Assembly (NCBI GenBank): GCA_900541985.1
Contig: UQLX01000013.1
Location: forward strand, 1-64,000
DNA from: an uncultured Blautia sp.
GTDB lineage: Bacteria > Bacillota > Clostridia > Lachnospirales > Lachnospiraceae
Direction of reading: 5' to 3'
DNA: 64,000 nucleotides
The translations under genes were made by a program, and so were the position numbers. The notes below the pieces were generated by a model. It was not told the DNA's origin and ran no database searches. It saw only the letters and a program-made list of their open reading frames with translations. Below, one piece after another: positions 9,261 through 18,878 of this stretch (its first letter is position 1; each line of letters opens with the position of its first letter).

Positions 9261-10385
9261 TTAGTCATAAAGGTTTGGAGCGATGCTCTCGTCTTCCATA
9301 TTTGTGGAATCATACCAGTAACCAGCTGTCGGAACGTCTTCTACTTCGTCGCCGTTAGCTGCTGCTGTCAGAGCGTAGATTGCATAGTATCCCATCATAA
9401 GAGGAGACTGTGTAACAGCACCAAGGAATGTGCCATCCTGTACAGCTGCTTTGATGATAGAACCAGCGTCAAAACCAACACCGATAACATCGCCTGCTGC
9501 TGCGTCAGAACCAAGAACGTTCAGGTTAGCGTTAGCTGCAAGAACACCTTCTGCTGCAACCTGGTTAGAACCGAAAACAGCGATGCAGTTTTCTTTGGAA
9601 AGAATAGCCTGAGCCTCTGTGGAGCAAAGCTCTACAGTTGTCTGTGCCGGAACTGCAACCTGGATAACAACGTCTGCATCAGCTTCTTCAGCGTCAGCGC
9701 CTTCTGCTGCATTTACATAGAACTCGTTACCTGCAACTGCTACAGTTTTGCCATCAGCTTTGATGAGTTCGATCATTTTGTTGATGAATCCAGCTCCACG
9801 AAGCTGAATGTTCTGAGCGGTAGCATCCTGGTTGATCTCACCGATGATAACCTGTCCCTCAGCGTTAGCGATAACGTCTTTGATTGCTGCATACATATTC
9901 TCAGCTGCTACAGAACCAGCCTGAGCGTTATCTGTAACAACTTCTGCTACTACAGATCCTTCCGGAGCATCAGAAACACCAGTATCAAATGTTACTACCG
10001 GGATTCCGTCATCTGCACATTTCTGAAGAGCTTCTGTTACAGAAGAAGTATCGCATGCTGCAAGACCCATACCAACCGGTTTAGCTGCGATAGCTGTGTT
10101 GATCATGTTAACCTGGTCAGCGATATCAGACTCACTGTTTGGTCCCTGTGCTGTGAAAGTAACGCCCAGCTCATCAGCTGCTTTCTGCATACCTTCAACT
10201 GCTGCCTGCCAGTATGTAGACTGGAAGGATTTAACCATCATCGGGAACTCATAAGCTTCGTTTGCTTTCAGTCCCTCGAACTGAGCTGCCGGATCTGCTT
10301 CCTCTGCTGCGAAAACAGGAGCTGCTGTCATAGATGCTACCATTGCTGCGGAAAGACCTAATGCTACTAATTTTTTGATTGTCAT
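9261..10385 (-). CDS. Sugar ABC transporter substrate-binding protein (RbsB type)
   Basis: A 374-residue periplasmic-binding fold (Peripla_BP_4) that captures a sugar for the adjacent permeases. The N-terminus is a classical signal peptide ending PVFA-AEE. No lipobox cysteine is present, unusual for a Gram-positive binding protein. Seen: SFQSTYWQAAVEGM, two-lobe pattern with VVTFDTG and GVGFDAGS. AAGGAGG precedes the ATG. A stable hairpin separates it from the permease upstream, which would favour high expression. Near the rhamnulokinase, the ligand is most likely a 6-deoxyhexose, though ribose-family proteins bind many sugars. Confidence 0.9.
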   Translation of the reverse strand: MTIKKLVALGLSAAMVASMTAAPVFAAEEADPAAQFEGLKANEAYEFPMMVKSFQSTYWQAAVEGMQKAADELGVTFTAQGPNSESDIADQVNMINTAIAAKPVGMGLAACDTSSVTEALQKCADDGIPVVTFDTGVSDAPEGSVVAEVVTDNAQAGSVAAENMYAAIKDVIANAEGQVIIGEINQDATAQNIQLRGAGFINKMIELIKADGKTVAVAGNEFYVNAAEGADAEEADADVVIQVAVPAQTTVELCSTEAQAILSKENCIAVFGSNQVAAEGVLAANANLNVLGSDAAAGDVIGVGFDAGSIIKAAVQDGTFLGAVTQSPLMMGYYAIYALTAAANGDEVEDVPTAGYWYDSTNMEDESIAPNLYD

Positions 10386-10433
10386 TGTACTGCTTCCTCC
10401 TTAAAAATTATATAGTTTTTGGTTTATGATGAT

Positions 10434-10457
10434 CCGTCAGGCGATCACGCCTGACGG
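10434..10457 (-). promoter_or_regulatory. Intercistronic stem-loop before binding-protein gene
   Basis: Perfect 10-bp palindromic stem CCGTCAGGCG/CGCCTGACGG with a 4-base loop and no T run. Not a terminator; probably a processing or stability element setting binding protein above permease levels. Confidence 0.65.
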
Positions 10458-10485
10458 TTCTCATACTTGGATAATAAATGAATGA

Positions 10486-11466
10486 TTATAATGCTGCTGC
10501 TTTCTTTTCTTTGATGATGTCAATAAGAACTGCAACGATCAGAACCAGACCTGTGATGATCTGCTGCCAGTTTGCCTGAAGTCCGATATAAGGAAGACCA
10601 GTTTTCAGAAGCATGATGACAAAGATACCAACAAAGGTTCCGAGTACAGATCCATATCCACCGGTAGCCGCAACACCACCAACGAATACACCACCGATGG
10701 CATCCATCTCAAGACCGGCACCTGTACCAGGCTGTACGGTCGGGGTTACAGCTGCGTAAGCGATAGCTGCAAGACCTGTGAAAAGACCACATACTACATA
10801 TACCATTACATGGTAGAATTTAACGTTGATTCCGGAAAGAGCTGCTGCTTCTTTATTGGAACCGATAGCGATGGTATAACGTCCGAATTTAGTATGATTC
10901 AGGACGAACTCCATCAGAAGTACCAGGATTACCATCCAGAGGAAACCGATCGGATAACGGTCTGCGCTTCTTCCTGTACCGATGGTAAGCTTGAAGATAG
11001 AATGGAACCATCCACCTTCCTGTGTAAGACCCGGCCATGGTGTAGCAGTACAGAGAGATCCGGCACCACGGGTGATCATACAGGTACAAAGAGTTGCAAG
11101 GAACGGCGGCAGGTTCATCACACCGATGAGAACACCGTTTAAGGTTCCGATCAGGACTCCGAGAAGCACACAAACCAGCATAGCAACGATAACAGGCATG
11201 CCATGGCTTCTTATCAGAGTTCCGCCGATCAGTGCGTAGCATACCATACCAGTACCGATGGAAAGGTCTACACCTCCGGTAATAAGCGGGAAGGTAACAC
11301 CGATTGCCATCAGAAGATCATAGTATGAAAAATCCAGCAAACTCAGCATGGTGTTATATTGTCTGAACTCCTTACTCATAAAGGAGAAAATAGCTGTCAG
11401 AGCAATAACAACCAGTAAAACAATAAATCTCTGATCACTTAATATACTTTTTTTCTTCTTAGTCAT
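10486..11466 (-). CDS. Sugar ABC transporter permease 2 (RbsC type)
   Basis: A 326-residue BPD_transp_2 integral membrane protein with about 8-10 hydrophobic segments. Family signatures include GGVDLSIGTGM, NGVLIGVMNLPPFLATL and DAIGGVFVGGVAATGG. It forms the transmembrane channel with the second permease 13010-14032. Starts 11 bp after the ATPase stop with AAGGAGG. Two non-identical permeases suggest a heterodimeric pore, unlike the RbsC homodimer. Confidence 0.92.
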   Translation of the reverse strand: MTKKKKSILSDQRFIVLLVVIALTAIFSFMSKEFRQYNTMLSLLDFSYYDLLMAIGVTFPLITGGVDLSIGTGMVCYALIGGTLIRSHGMPVIVAMLVCVLLGVLIGTLNGVLIGVMNLPPFLATLCTCMITRGAGSLCTATPWPGLTQEGGWFHSIFKLTIGTGRSADRYPIGFLWMVILVLLMEFVLNHTKFGRYTIAIGSNKEAAALSGINVKFYHVMVYVVCGLFTGLAAIAYAAVTPTVQPGTGAGLEMDAIGGVFVGGVAATGGYGSVLGTFVGIFVIMLLKTGLPYIGLQANWQQIITGLVLIVAVLIDIIKEKKAAAL

Positions 11467-11477
11467 GACTGTCCTCC

Positions 11478-12989
11478 TTAATCAATACTGCGTGTAGCCT
11501 TATCCATGATGTTTTCCTGGGTTGCTTCAGAAATATCAATATTTCCGGTTACTCTACCCTCGCACATGATGATGATACGGTCACTCATACGGAGAACTTC
11601 TGTCATTTCAGAAGAGATCATGATAATCGATTTACCTTCTGCTGCCAGTCTGTTCATCAGTTTATAAATTTCATTTTTTGCACCAACGTCGATACCTCTG
11701 GTCGGCTCATCGAAGATCAGGATATCACTGTCTCTTGTAAGCCATTTAGCGATAACGACTTTCTGCTGGTTACCACCGGAAAGGTTTACAACAAGCTGAT
11801 CCGCAGTAGGAGTCTTTGTTGCAAGCTCTTTGATATATTTCTCAGTTACTTCTTTTTCTTTCGCTGAGTCGATCAGGAAGCCTTTTGTAAACTGCTCCAT
11901 AGTTGCAAGTGTTGTATTTTCGATACAGGATTTCTGAACAACACATCCATATCTTCTTCTGTCCTCTGACAGATAACCGATACCGCATTTAACAGCATCC
12001 TGCGGGCTGTTGATCGTAACTTCACGAAGCTGTCCGTCTTTGCCCATAACGGAAATCTTTCCGCTCTGTTTCGGATCTGCGCCGAACAGTGCTCTGGCTG
12101 TCTCGGTACGTCCCGCACCCATAAGTCCGGAGAAACCAAGAATCTCACCTTTGCGGAGTTCAAAGCTTACATCCTGTACCATCTTGCCGGCATTGAGGTG
12201 TTCAACCTTAAGAACTACCGGGGCATCCGGTGCAACCATGCTGTGCTGCTTCGGATCTTCATAAATAACACGACCGACCATCATGTTGATGATATCTTCT
12301 TTTGTACTGTCTTTTGTGATAAGAGTTCCTACATAACCACCGTCTCGCATGACAGTTACACGGTCTGTGATGACTTTGATCTCATCCATACGATGGGAAA
12401 TGTAAACAATTCCCAGACCCTTTTCACGAAGGTCACGAATGATGACAAACAGGTCAGCGATTTCTTTTTCTGTCAGAGCTGCGGAAGGCTCATCAAAGAT
12501 GATAACTTCTGCTTTGTGGGAAATTGCTTTTGCGATCTCACACATCTGCTGTTTACCTACTGTCAGGTTATGCATTTTTTCTCTTGGGTCGATCTCAATG
12601 TTCAGCTCCTGAAACAGCTTCTTGGATTCTTCGATCATCTTTTTGTCATCGATGCGGAATCCTTTTTTTGGCTCACGGCCAATGAAGATGTTCTGAGCAA
12701 CTGTAAGATCGCCTACCATGTTCAGCTCCTGATGCACGATTACCACACCTGCATCCTGAGCTTCTCTTGTGTTATGGAACTCAGTCTCTTTTCCTTTGTA
12801 AACGATAGATCCTGAATCCTTCTGATAAATACCGGTAAGAACCTTCATAAGTGTGGACTTTCCGGCACCGTTTTCTCCCATAAGCGCATGTACTTCGCCG
12901 CGTTTCACTTCAAAATTAACGTGATCCAGAGCATGAACTCCAGGAAAGGACTTATCAATGTCCTTCATAGTTAAAATAACTTCACCCAT
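11478..12989 (-). CDS. Sugar ABC transporter ATPase, tandem domains (RbsA type)
   Basis: A 503-residue protein with two fused nucleotide-binding domains. Domain 1: Walker A GENGAGKST, Walker B VIIFDEPSAAL. Domain 2: signature LSGGNQQK, Walker B ILIFDEPTRGIDVGA, with the degenerate GLMGAGRTE P-loop characteristic of RbsA/MglA proteins. Energises uptake by the two flanking permeases. A GGGAGG site precedes the ATG. Confidence 0.95.
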   Translation of the reverse strand: MGEVILTMKDIDKSFPGVHALDHVNFEVKRGEVHALMGENGAGKSTLMKVLTGIYQKDSGSIVYKGKETEFHNTREAQDAGVVIVHQELNMVGDLTVAQNIFIGREPKKGFRIDDKKMIEESKKLFQELNIEIDPREKMHNLTVGKQQMCEIAKAISHKAEVIIFDEPSAALTEKEIADLFVIIRDLREKGLGIVYISHRMDEIKVITDRVTVMRDGGYVGTLITKDSTKEDIINMMVGRVIYEDPKQHSMVAPDAPVVLKVEHLNAGKMVQDVSFELRKGEILGFSGLMGAGRTETARALFGADPKQSGKISVMGKDGQLREVTINSPQDAVKCGIGYLSEDRRRYGCVVQKSCIENTTLATMEQFTKGFLIDSAKEKEVTEKYIKELATKTPTADQLVVNLSGGNQQKVVIAKWLTRDSDILIFDEPTRGIDVGAKNEIYKLMNRLAAEGKSIIMISSEMTEVLRMSDRIIIMCEGRVTGNIDISEATQENIMDKATRSID

Positions 12990-13009
12990 TGTTACATCCT
13001 CCCTTCAGA

Positions 13010-14032
13010 TCAGTTCTTTCTGCGTCTTGCAGAAACGTCAGCGTAAACAGCTACGATTACAATGATACCTGTGATGATCATCTGCTGTCCTTTACCAAGG
13101 CCAAATGCCATGATTCCCTGCTGAAGAAGAGAGATGATAAACACACCGATCACAGTACCGCCGATGGAAGCAAGTCCACCAACCATGGATGTACCACCCA
13201 TAACGCAGCCTGCAATTGCCTCGTTGTTATACTGATCACCATATCCAGGCTGAACAGTTGTATATGTAGCTACGAAGAACAGCGCAGCGATTCCTACCAG
13301 GAATCCGCAGATCATGTATGCAAGCATACGCCATTTTCTTGTATTAACACCGGAAAGACGAACTGCTTCGCTGTTAGATCCAAGACAGAGAATATAACGT
13401 CCTGGTTTTGTTCTGTAAAGAACGATTCCACAGATTACTGCAACTGTTAAAAAGATCAGAATACCTACCGGGAATCCATTTACAGAAACAATGTTTCTGA
13501 ACCATCCGTTTACAGGGTCGCTGCTCAGCGGCCAGCTTACGGACTGAGTCTTTGTAAATACAGAAGCAAGACCCTTTGCAATGTTCATGGATGCCATGGA
13601 TACGATGAATGGCGGAACAGACATATAAGATATCAGCCATCCGTTAAAGGTACCAAAGCAGAGACCGATCAGCACGCAGATTACCATAGCGGCTGCACAT
13701 GGAACACCGTAGCTTGTCATGCAGTAACCGGAAACAAGTGCACAACAGAACATAACCGGTCCGATGGAGAAATCAATTCCTCCGGTCGCAATTACAAAGG
13801 TAACACCCAGTGACAAAAAGCCCAGGAAATACACATAGTTCAAAGTGGACTTGATGCTGTCCCCAACTGGGAATTTACTTCCAAGAACTACTTTGAAGAC
13901 TGCGAACATAAGAATCAGGATACCTACGAGCAGGATCCTGTTCAGGCCGAGCTTCTTCACGATTGGATTTTGTTTCAGCTTTTCCAATTTCTTCACCCTC
14001 CTACTATTTTTCACACTTCTGTGTTTCTTCAT
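13010..14032 (-). CDS. Sugar ABC transporter permease 1 (RbsC type)
   Basis: Integral membrane permease, up to 340 residues, about 8-10 hydrophobic segments, with GGIDFSIGPVMFC, LISYMSVPPFIVSM and EAIAGCVMGGTSMVGG motifs. First gene of the transporter run. The start is uncertain: the ATG used here has its GGAGGG 16 bases upstream, whereas a TTG at 13987 has AGGAGG 9 bases upstream and would remove 15 lysine/arginine-rich residues. Probably controlled by the two-component genes immediately upstream. Confidence 0.9.
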   Translation of the reverse strand: MKKHRSVKNSRRVKKLEKLKQNPIVKKLGLNRILLVGILILMFAVFKVVLGSKFPVGDSIKSTLNYVYFLGFLSLGVTFVIATGGIDFSIGPVMFCCALVSGYCMTSYGVPCAAAMVICVLIGLCFGTFNGWLISYMSVPPFIVSMASMNIAKGLASVFTKTQSVSWPLSSDPVNGWFRNIVSVNGFPVGILIFLTVAVICGIVLYRTKPGRYILCLGSNSEAVRLSGVNTRKWRMLAYMICGFLVGIAALFFVATYTTVQPGYGDQYNNEAIAGCVMGGTSMVGGLASIGGTVIGVFIISLLQQGIMAFGLGKGQQMIITGIIVIVAVYADVSARRRKN

Positions 14033-14078
14033 AAATAATAACGTGATTCCCTCCGAATTGTAATGGAATATCTTACAA

Positions 14079-14125
14079 AAAAAGGTTAAAAATTTACGGT
14101 ATCGTAATTTTTTAACCTTTTTATT
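14079..14125 (-). terminator. Terminator after sensor operon
   Basis: A 20-bp inverted repeat (AAAAAGGTTAAAAA arm) with a GTAT loop and one mismatch, flanked by T runs. It separates the regulator/kinase/binding-protein genes from the transporter genes. The transporter promoter must lie in the short stretch that follows. Confidence 0.8.
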
Positions 14126-14135
14126 TCTGTCATAT

Positions 14136-15158
14136 TTACGGATATATTTCCTGTTTTTCCTCTGTTTTTGGTATTTTCAACGTATTAAACGGAAACAGGA
14201 GCTTTTCTATTTCACCGGAATACATATTTTCCGGTGTGACAAGCTGACAGCCGGAATCAATATTTGTTTCATAGCTCTGGCCTCTTAAAAGCCGCACGGT
14301 TTCTTCCACACCCAGATAGCCCATCTTGAATGCTTTCTGAACTACAATTCCGCGAAACACCCCATGTTCCATAAGCTGGACAGCTTCCTGAGAGCTGTCC
14401 ACCCCCACTACCTTGATCCTGTCTTCCGATCCGGCTGCCTTAACAGCTCTTGCTGCCCCTACTGAGGAATATTCATTCATTCCTGCCACCATTTTCAGAT
14501 CCGGGTATTTTACCATAAGCTCTGTTGTCAGTGCAAAAGATTTCTCATAGCTGGAATCACAGTAAACCACATCCACAATATTGTCAGCCATTTCTCCCAG
14601 GCCATCACGGAACCCCTGTTCCCGCTCCACAGCTGTGGAAACACCCTTTACATGGGCAACTACCGCAATCTGGTCATCCGGCTCCAGCATAGAAGCTGCA
14701 AACTCTCCCAGCTGCTTTCCTGCCTCAATATTATCTGTTGCCACTGTGATATCCTGTATATTCTCCTGCGTATAGGAATCTATAAAGGTAACTTTTATTC
14801 CCTGGTTTTTAGCTTTCTGGAGTAATTCATTTGATTCTGTAAAGCTGGAAGGCGAGATCAGTATGGCATCCGGCTGTTTTTCCACTGCCTCCGCAAGAAT
14901 ACGATTCTGCCCTTTCACATCATTCTCTTCTTCAGGAGCCATGATCTCAATCTTCGCCTTATACTCTTTCGCAGCCATCTGTGTTCCCAGTATCAATGAG
15001 GTCCAGAAATCATTGGTTCCATCTACGACCTTCGGGATATAGATCAGAGAAAGACGCCGTTCTCCTCCCGTGGCATTTCTGTAATAGATCATCCCTGCCA
15101 TCATACCTGCCACACAAACGATCAAAAATGCAGCGACCCATTTTCTGTATTTCTTCAT
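14136..15158 (-). CDS. Membrane-anchored sugar-binding protein, sensor component
   Basis: A 340-residue periplasmic-binding fold protein with an N-terminal hydrophobic segment (WVAAFLIVCVAGMMAGMIYY) that lacks a clear cleavage site or lipobox, so it probably stays membrane-tethered outside the cell. Seen: NDFWTSLILGTQMAA, VTFIDSYTQ and VVGVDSSQEAV. It overlaps the histidine kinase gene by 4 bp. Such kinase-coupled binding proteins present ligand to the kinase sensor domain; this role is inferred from gene order. It differs from the transporter's own binding protein. Confidence 0.85.
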   Translation of the reverse strand: MKKYRKWVAAFLIVCVAGMMAGMIYYRNATGGERRLSLIYIPKVVDGTNDFWTSLILGTQMAAKEYKAKIEIMAPEEENDVKGQNRILAEAVEKQPDAILISPSSFTESNELLQKAKNQGIKVTFIDSYTQENIQDITVATDNIEAGKQLGEFAASMLEPDDQIAVVAHVKGVSTAVEREQGFRDGLGEMADNIVDVVYCDSSYEKSFALTTELMVKYPDLKMVAGMNEYSSVGAARAVKAAGSEDRIKVVGVDSSQEAVQLMEHGVFRGIVVQKAFKMGYLGVEETVRLLRGQSYETNIDSGCQLVTPENMYSGEIEKLLFPFNTLKIPKTEEKQEIYP

Positions 15159-16948
15159 ACAAGCCCCTCCTGTCTGCCCGGTATCGTGACCGTTGCAGTC
15201 GTTCCCCTGCCTTTTTCACTTTCATAGGTAATTCCATACTCATTTCCGTAGTACAGCTGGAGACGCTTCTGTACATTGTACACCCCTACTCCGTTGGACT
15301 GATAATTCACCTTGTGTTTATCATAAATATGTGCCAGCGTTTCCGAATCCATTCCCACACCGTTGTCGATCACCTGAATTACAGCATTTCCATTTTTCAA
15401 AAAGCCCTTTACCTGAAGAAGACCTTTGCTTTCCTTATACTTCAGGCCATGATAGATCGCATTTTCAATCACAGGCTGCAGCACCAGCTTGATAAGGGGA
15501 ATATGTAATATAGACGGATCTACGTCAATCTGAAACTCCATTTTATCCTTATACCGCATTTTCTGAATGGTAAGATAGCCTCTGGCATACTCCACCTCCT
15601 GTCCTATGGACACCACTTCATCTTCATTGCTGATACTCTGGCGAAGAAGCCGCGCCAGCGCAGCCGTCATAAGAACAACCTCTTCGTTTTTCTTTCCTTC
15701 CGCCATCCAGATAATGGAATCCAGTGTATTATAAAGAAAATGAGGATTGATCTGAGACTGCAGGGCTTTCAGCTCACTCTTTCGTTTTGCTTCCTGTTCC
15801 CGGATATTCTGTTCCATCAGTTCCTGTATCCTGTGCGTCATCACATTAAATGAACGCGTCAGACTTCCGATTTCATTTACAGAGTCCACCACAATATCCG
15901 AAACACTGAAATCTCCCTCCTGGACTCTTTCCATGGAATCACACAGCTGCTGGATCGGCTGCGTAATACTTCTGGAAATAAATCTGGAAAAAAACAGAGC
16001 CACCACAATCAGCCCCATTGCCACCAGAACATAAAGGCTCTGCGCTTTATTGCTTTTACGCAGAAGCTCTTCCACACGCACACAGTCAACAACTGTCCAC
16101 CCGGTTTTTTCCGATCTGGAAATAGAATACAGCTTCTCTCCACTTCCCTTTCCGGAAAGGACCGTATCGGAATCCGTTCCCATAATCAGACTGATATTTT
16201 CTGTCTGGAGTTCGTTATAAAGCTGCTGCTGCTGCGGATGATAGACAATATTCCCATCTGCATCCAGAATAAAGGCATATCCCTGATTTTCGACCATACT
16301 CTGATTGCACAGTTCACTGATGGCGCTGTAATTCAGGTCGATAAAAAATACGCCCTCTTTTTCATTGCCGGTTCCGGAAATCTTATTTCTGATCCCCCGG
16401 CTCAAAGTGATTACCCAGGGGCGCTCTCCGCTTATAATATGCTGTACATGAGAAGAACTGAGATAAGAGCTGGCTGTGCCATTTAAAGCATTCATGTACC
16501 ATTCCTGGGTATGGATATCCAGATCCGGGTTTGCCAGACGCTGTGCATTATTGATCAGCATCCTTCCGTTTTCTCCGATAATACCCAGATTCAGGATGTC
16601 ACTGCGGCTGTCCAGGATCGTCTTAAACTGATTCAGTATACGCCCTCTGGCCTCCGAATTGTTTTCATCTCCAAAAAGATAGGACTGAACATCCTCATTA
16701 CTGGATACCAGATAGGAAATATTTTCCATGTAATCAATATAGGAATCGATATTCTGGTTCATTTGCTGGATAATCGTCTGCGTATACAAAGAAGAATTGT
16801 CAAAAACCGAGGTTCTTGTATAATTCATGGAAATCACAGTCACAATAATCACTGCTCCCAGCAGAAGCATTGATACCATGCTGAAAATAACACTCTGGAT
16901 ACTCCTGAATTTCCCCAGTAAAAAAGATTCCGGTTTGAATTTTTTCAT
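15155..16948 (-). CDS. YesM-type sensor histidine kinase
   Basis: A 597-residue membrane kinase. An N-terminal transmembrane helix (about 18-42), a large extracytoplasmic sensor domain, a second helix near residue 310, a HAMP linker (ISRSITQPIQQL), the His_kinase region with phospho-acceptor in INPHFLYNTLDSI, and HATPase N box VIENAIYHGLK and G box NGVGM. Overlaps the regulator gene and the binding-protein gene by 4 bp each, so the three are stoichiometrically coupled. Likely senses sugar through the binding protein. Confidence 0.93.
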   Translation of the reverse strand: MKKFKPESFLLGKFRSIQSVIFSMVSMLLLGAVIIVTVISMNYTRTSVFDNSSLYTQTIIQQMNQNIDSYIDYMENISYLVSSNEDVQSYLFGDENNSEARGRILNQFKTILDSRSDILNLGIIGENGRMLINNAQRLANPDLDIHTQEWYMNALNGTASSYLSSSHVQHIISGERPWVITLSRGIRNKISGTGNEKEGVFFIDLNYSAISELCNQSMVENQGYAFILDADGNIVYHPQQQQLYNELQTENISLIMGTDSDTVLSGKGSGEKLYSISRSEKTGWTVVDCVRVEELLRKSNKAQSLYVLVAMGLIVVALFFSRFISRSITQPIQQLCDSMERVQEGDFSVSDIVVDSVNEIGSLTRSFNVMTHRIQELMEQNIREQEAKRKSELKALQSQINPHFLYNTLDSIIWMAEGKKNEEVVLMTAALARLLRQSISNEDEVVSIGQEVEYARGYLTIQKMRYKDKMEFQIDVDPSILHIPLIKLVLQPVIENAIYHGLKYKESKGLLQVKGFLKNGNAVIQVIDNGVGMDSETLAHIYDKHKVNYQSNGVGVYNVQKRLQLYYGNEYGITYESEKGRGTTATVTIPGRQEGLV

Positions 16949-18564
16949 CGTCTTTTCTCCCTGGCATATTCAGTAGGTGTCACACCTGTCATCTTTTTAA
17001 AGGAGATTCCAAAATAATGAGGATCTGAAAATCCCACTTTTTCTGCAATCTCATAGTTTTTCATTGTGGTATTTTCCAGGAGTTCCTTGGCCTTTTCCAT
17101 TCTGGTGCGGATCAGTACTTCGGTAAAGGTCTCTCCGGTCATTTCTTTAAAAATGGTACTGAAATAGCTGGTACTGATATTTAGATAGGAACAGATATCA
17201 TTCAGACTGAGATCCGGATCCATATAATTTTTCTGAATATAATCCATGGCCAGACGTGCCTGTTTCTGTCCGCTGGAACTGTTCATATCGGAAAGCATTT
17301 TAAAAATTTTGAGAATATAATTCTCTACTACCCGACAGGCACTGTCAAAGGACTTCTGCTCCGTGATTCTGTGAAGAAGTTCGTTTCTTCCCTTCAATAC
17401 ACAGTCCATATCTGCTGAAACATCCTCGCAGACACGATCCAGCGTTCTGACGATCTGCTGCAGGTACATACACGCACGGCTTTTTTCTACAAGGCTGTTT
17501 TTAACTGCGTTTTCAATTTCCTGAAATATCCTCTGAACGTCAGCGCACTCTCCGCTCTTAATAGCATCGATCAGATCATCCATAAGCGAATCGATGGACT
17601 CACTCTGCCCCGGCTCCTGTTCTGCCATATCAATCAGAAGCTTTCCTCCCAGAAGGTAGCGATACTGCATGACCTGTGCGGCCATATCATGAGAAAGGAT
17701 CAGTTCTCCCGGTGTTTTTACCCAGTCTCCAATCCCCATGGATACATCGATTCCCATGACTTCCTTCATTTTATCCTGGATTTCTTTACAGATCATCCTT
17801 GTTTTTGCTGTAAAATCACGGCTCCATTTCTCCATGAACAGAATACAGACTCTGTTGCCGCCTTCCTGATATGCAATACCGGCCTGTTCTCTTGTCACGA
17901 TCTCATTGCTGATATTATAAAGAACAAAAGTCATCAAAGCGCTTTCCTGCCTTTTTTCCATGTCCACCTGATACATATCAGAATAAAGGTCTATATCAAA
18001 CATGGCTACCCGATATCTTACTGCGGAAAGTTCAATTCCCATACCCTGAAGCCTTTCCACACTCTCCTCTACATTAGTAGTGCAGTTTACAAGGGCTTCA
18101 ATGGCTTTGGAACGGATAACCTGCGCATTTTTACGATAGTTTTCCGAAGCCCTGGTCAGTTTTTCCATTTTTACCTTTTCCCTGCGTGTCTGGTCTACTT
18201 TTTCTTTCATTTTATTGATCACAGCTGTCAGTTCTACTGCCGTCACCGGTTTTAAAAGGTATTCACTGACATTATACTGGATTGCTTTTTTTGCATATTC
18301 AAATTCTCCGAATCCACTGAAGATTACGATCACAACCTCCGGATAATTGTCGTGGAGAAAATGGCTCAGCTCCATACCGTCCATATAAGGCATCAGGATA
18401 TCCGTAAGAACAATGTCCACCTGATGTTCCTTCACAAATTCAGCTGCCTGCTGCCCGTTTTCGCAGATTCCCACCAGTTCGCAGTCCAGCCCTTTCCAGT
18501 CAATATTTTCTTTAATGGCATCTCTCACCAGAATTTCATCATCAACAAGTAATATGCGGTACAT
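16945..18564 (-). CDS. YesN-type response regulator with AraC output
   Basis: A 539-residue regulator. N-terminal receiver: LLVDDEILVRDAI acidic pocket, phospho-acceptor Asp in DIVLTDILMPYMDG, conserved Lys in LLKPV. Long middle region, then two C-terminal AraC helix-turn-helices (LSLNDICSYLNISTSYFSTIFKEMTG and AEKVGFSDPHYFGISFKKMTG region). Partner of the adjacent kinase; the obvious target is the ABC transporter/rhaB run downstream. Confidence 0.94.
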   Translation of the reverse strand: MYRILLVDDEILVRDAIKENIDWKGLDCELVGICENGQQAAEFVKEHQVDIVLTDILMPYMDGMELSHFLHDNYPEVVIVIFSGFGEFEYAKKAIQYNVSEYLLKPVTAVELTAVINKMKEKVDQTRREKVKMEKLTRASENYRKNAQVIRSKAIEALVNCTTNVEESVERLQGMGIELSAVRYRVAMFDIDLYSDMYQVDMEKRQESALMTFVLYNISNEIVTREQAGIAYQEGGNRVCILFMEKWSRDFTAKTRMICKEIQDKMKEVMGIDVSMGIGDWVKTPGELILSHDMAAQVMQYRYLLGGKLLIDMAEQEPGQSESIDSLMDDLIDAIKSGECADVQRIFQEIENAVKNSLVEKSRACMYLQQIVRTLDRVCEDVSADMDCVLKGRNELLHRITEQKSFDSACRVVENYILKIFKMLSDMNSSSGQKQARLAMDYIQKNYMDPDLSLNDICSYLNISTSYFSTIFKEMTGETFTEVLIRTRMEKAKELLENTTMKNYEIAEKVGFSDPHYFGISFKKMTGVTPTEYAREKRR

Positions 18565-18679
18565 AAATGTAAAAATCCCCCATTTTAGATTTTTATATAA
18601 AATTTCCTAGAATGTATCTTACCACAAACCCGCAAAATTGGGAATATGCAAATAAGCATTTAAAAGACGGGCAGTTTCC
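18565..18679. other. Upstream region of regulator operon
   Basis: A/T-rich, no gene. It holds a GGGGGA site for the response regulator and presumably its promoter; I could not fix the promoter elements. Confidence 0.4.
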
Positions 18680-18878
18680 AGCACACCTACCGGGATTTCC
18701 ATTCCCATTTATTTCGTTTTCAACATGATCGCCATGCTTTATATCCTGAAAAACTGCCGTATTTTCACCTATCAGGAAATTGAGACTTACTGGACGAAAA
18801 TGTTGATCGGATAAATGAAGCCGACCTTAGCTCCTTACTTTTTAATCTTCTTGATAATGCTATGGATGCCTTAAGTCG
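18680..18878 (+). pseudogene. Remnant of GHKL (AgrC-like) sensor histidine kinase
   Basis: Two short reading frames carry parts of one kinase. The first encodes a hydrophobic segment (IPIYFVFNMIAMLYIL) ending with EIETYWTKM, as at the end of the membrane domain of GHKL kinases. In a different frame follows EADLSSLLFNLLDNAMDAL, the N box of the ATPase domain. The dimerisation/phosphoacceptor part between them is missing, and the C-terminus is cut where the IS200-like sequence begins. Confidence 0.65.

Noticed and set aside
9249..10361. A 370-residue plus-strand frame opposite the sugar-binding protein gene
   Set aside because: Extremely Cys/Ser-rich mirror of an Ala/Glu-rich protein; no family resemblance.
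10434..10457. Stem-loop as a transcription terminator
   Set aside because: Perfect stem but no following T run, and it lies inside an evident operon.
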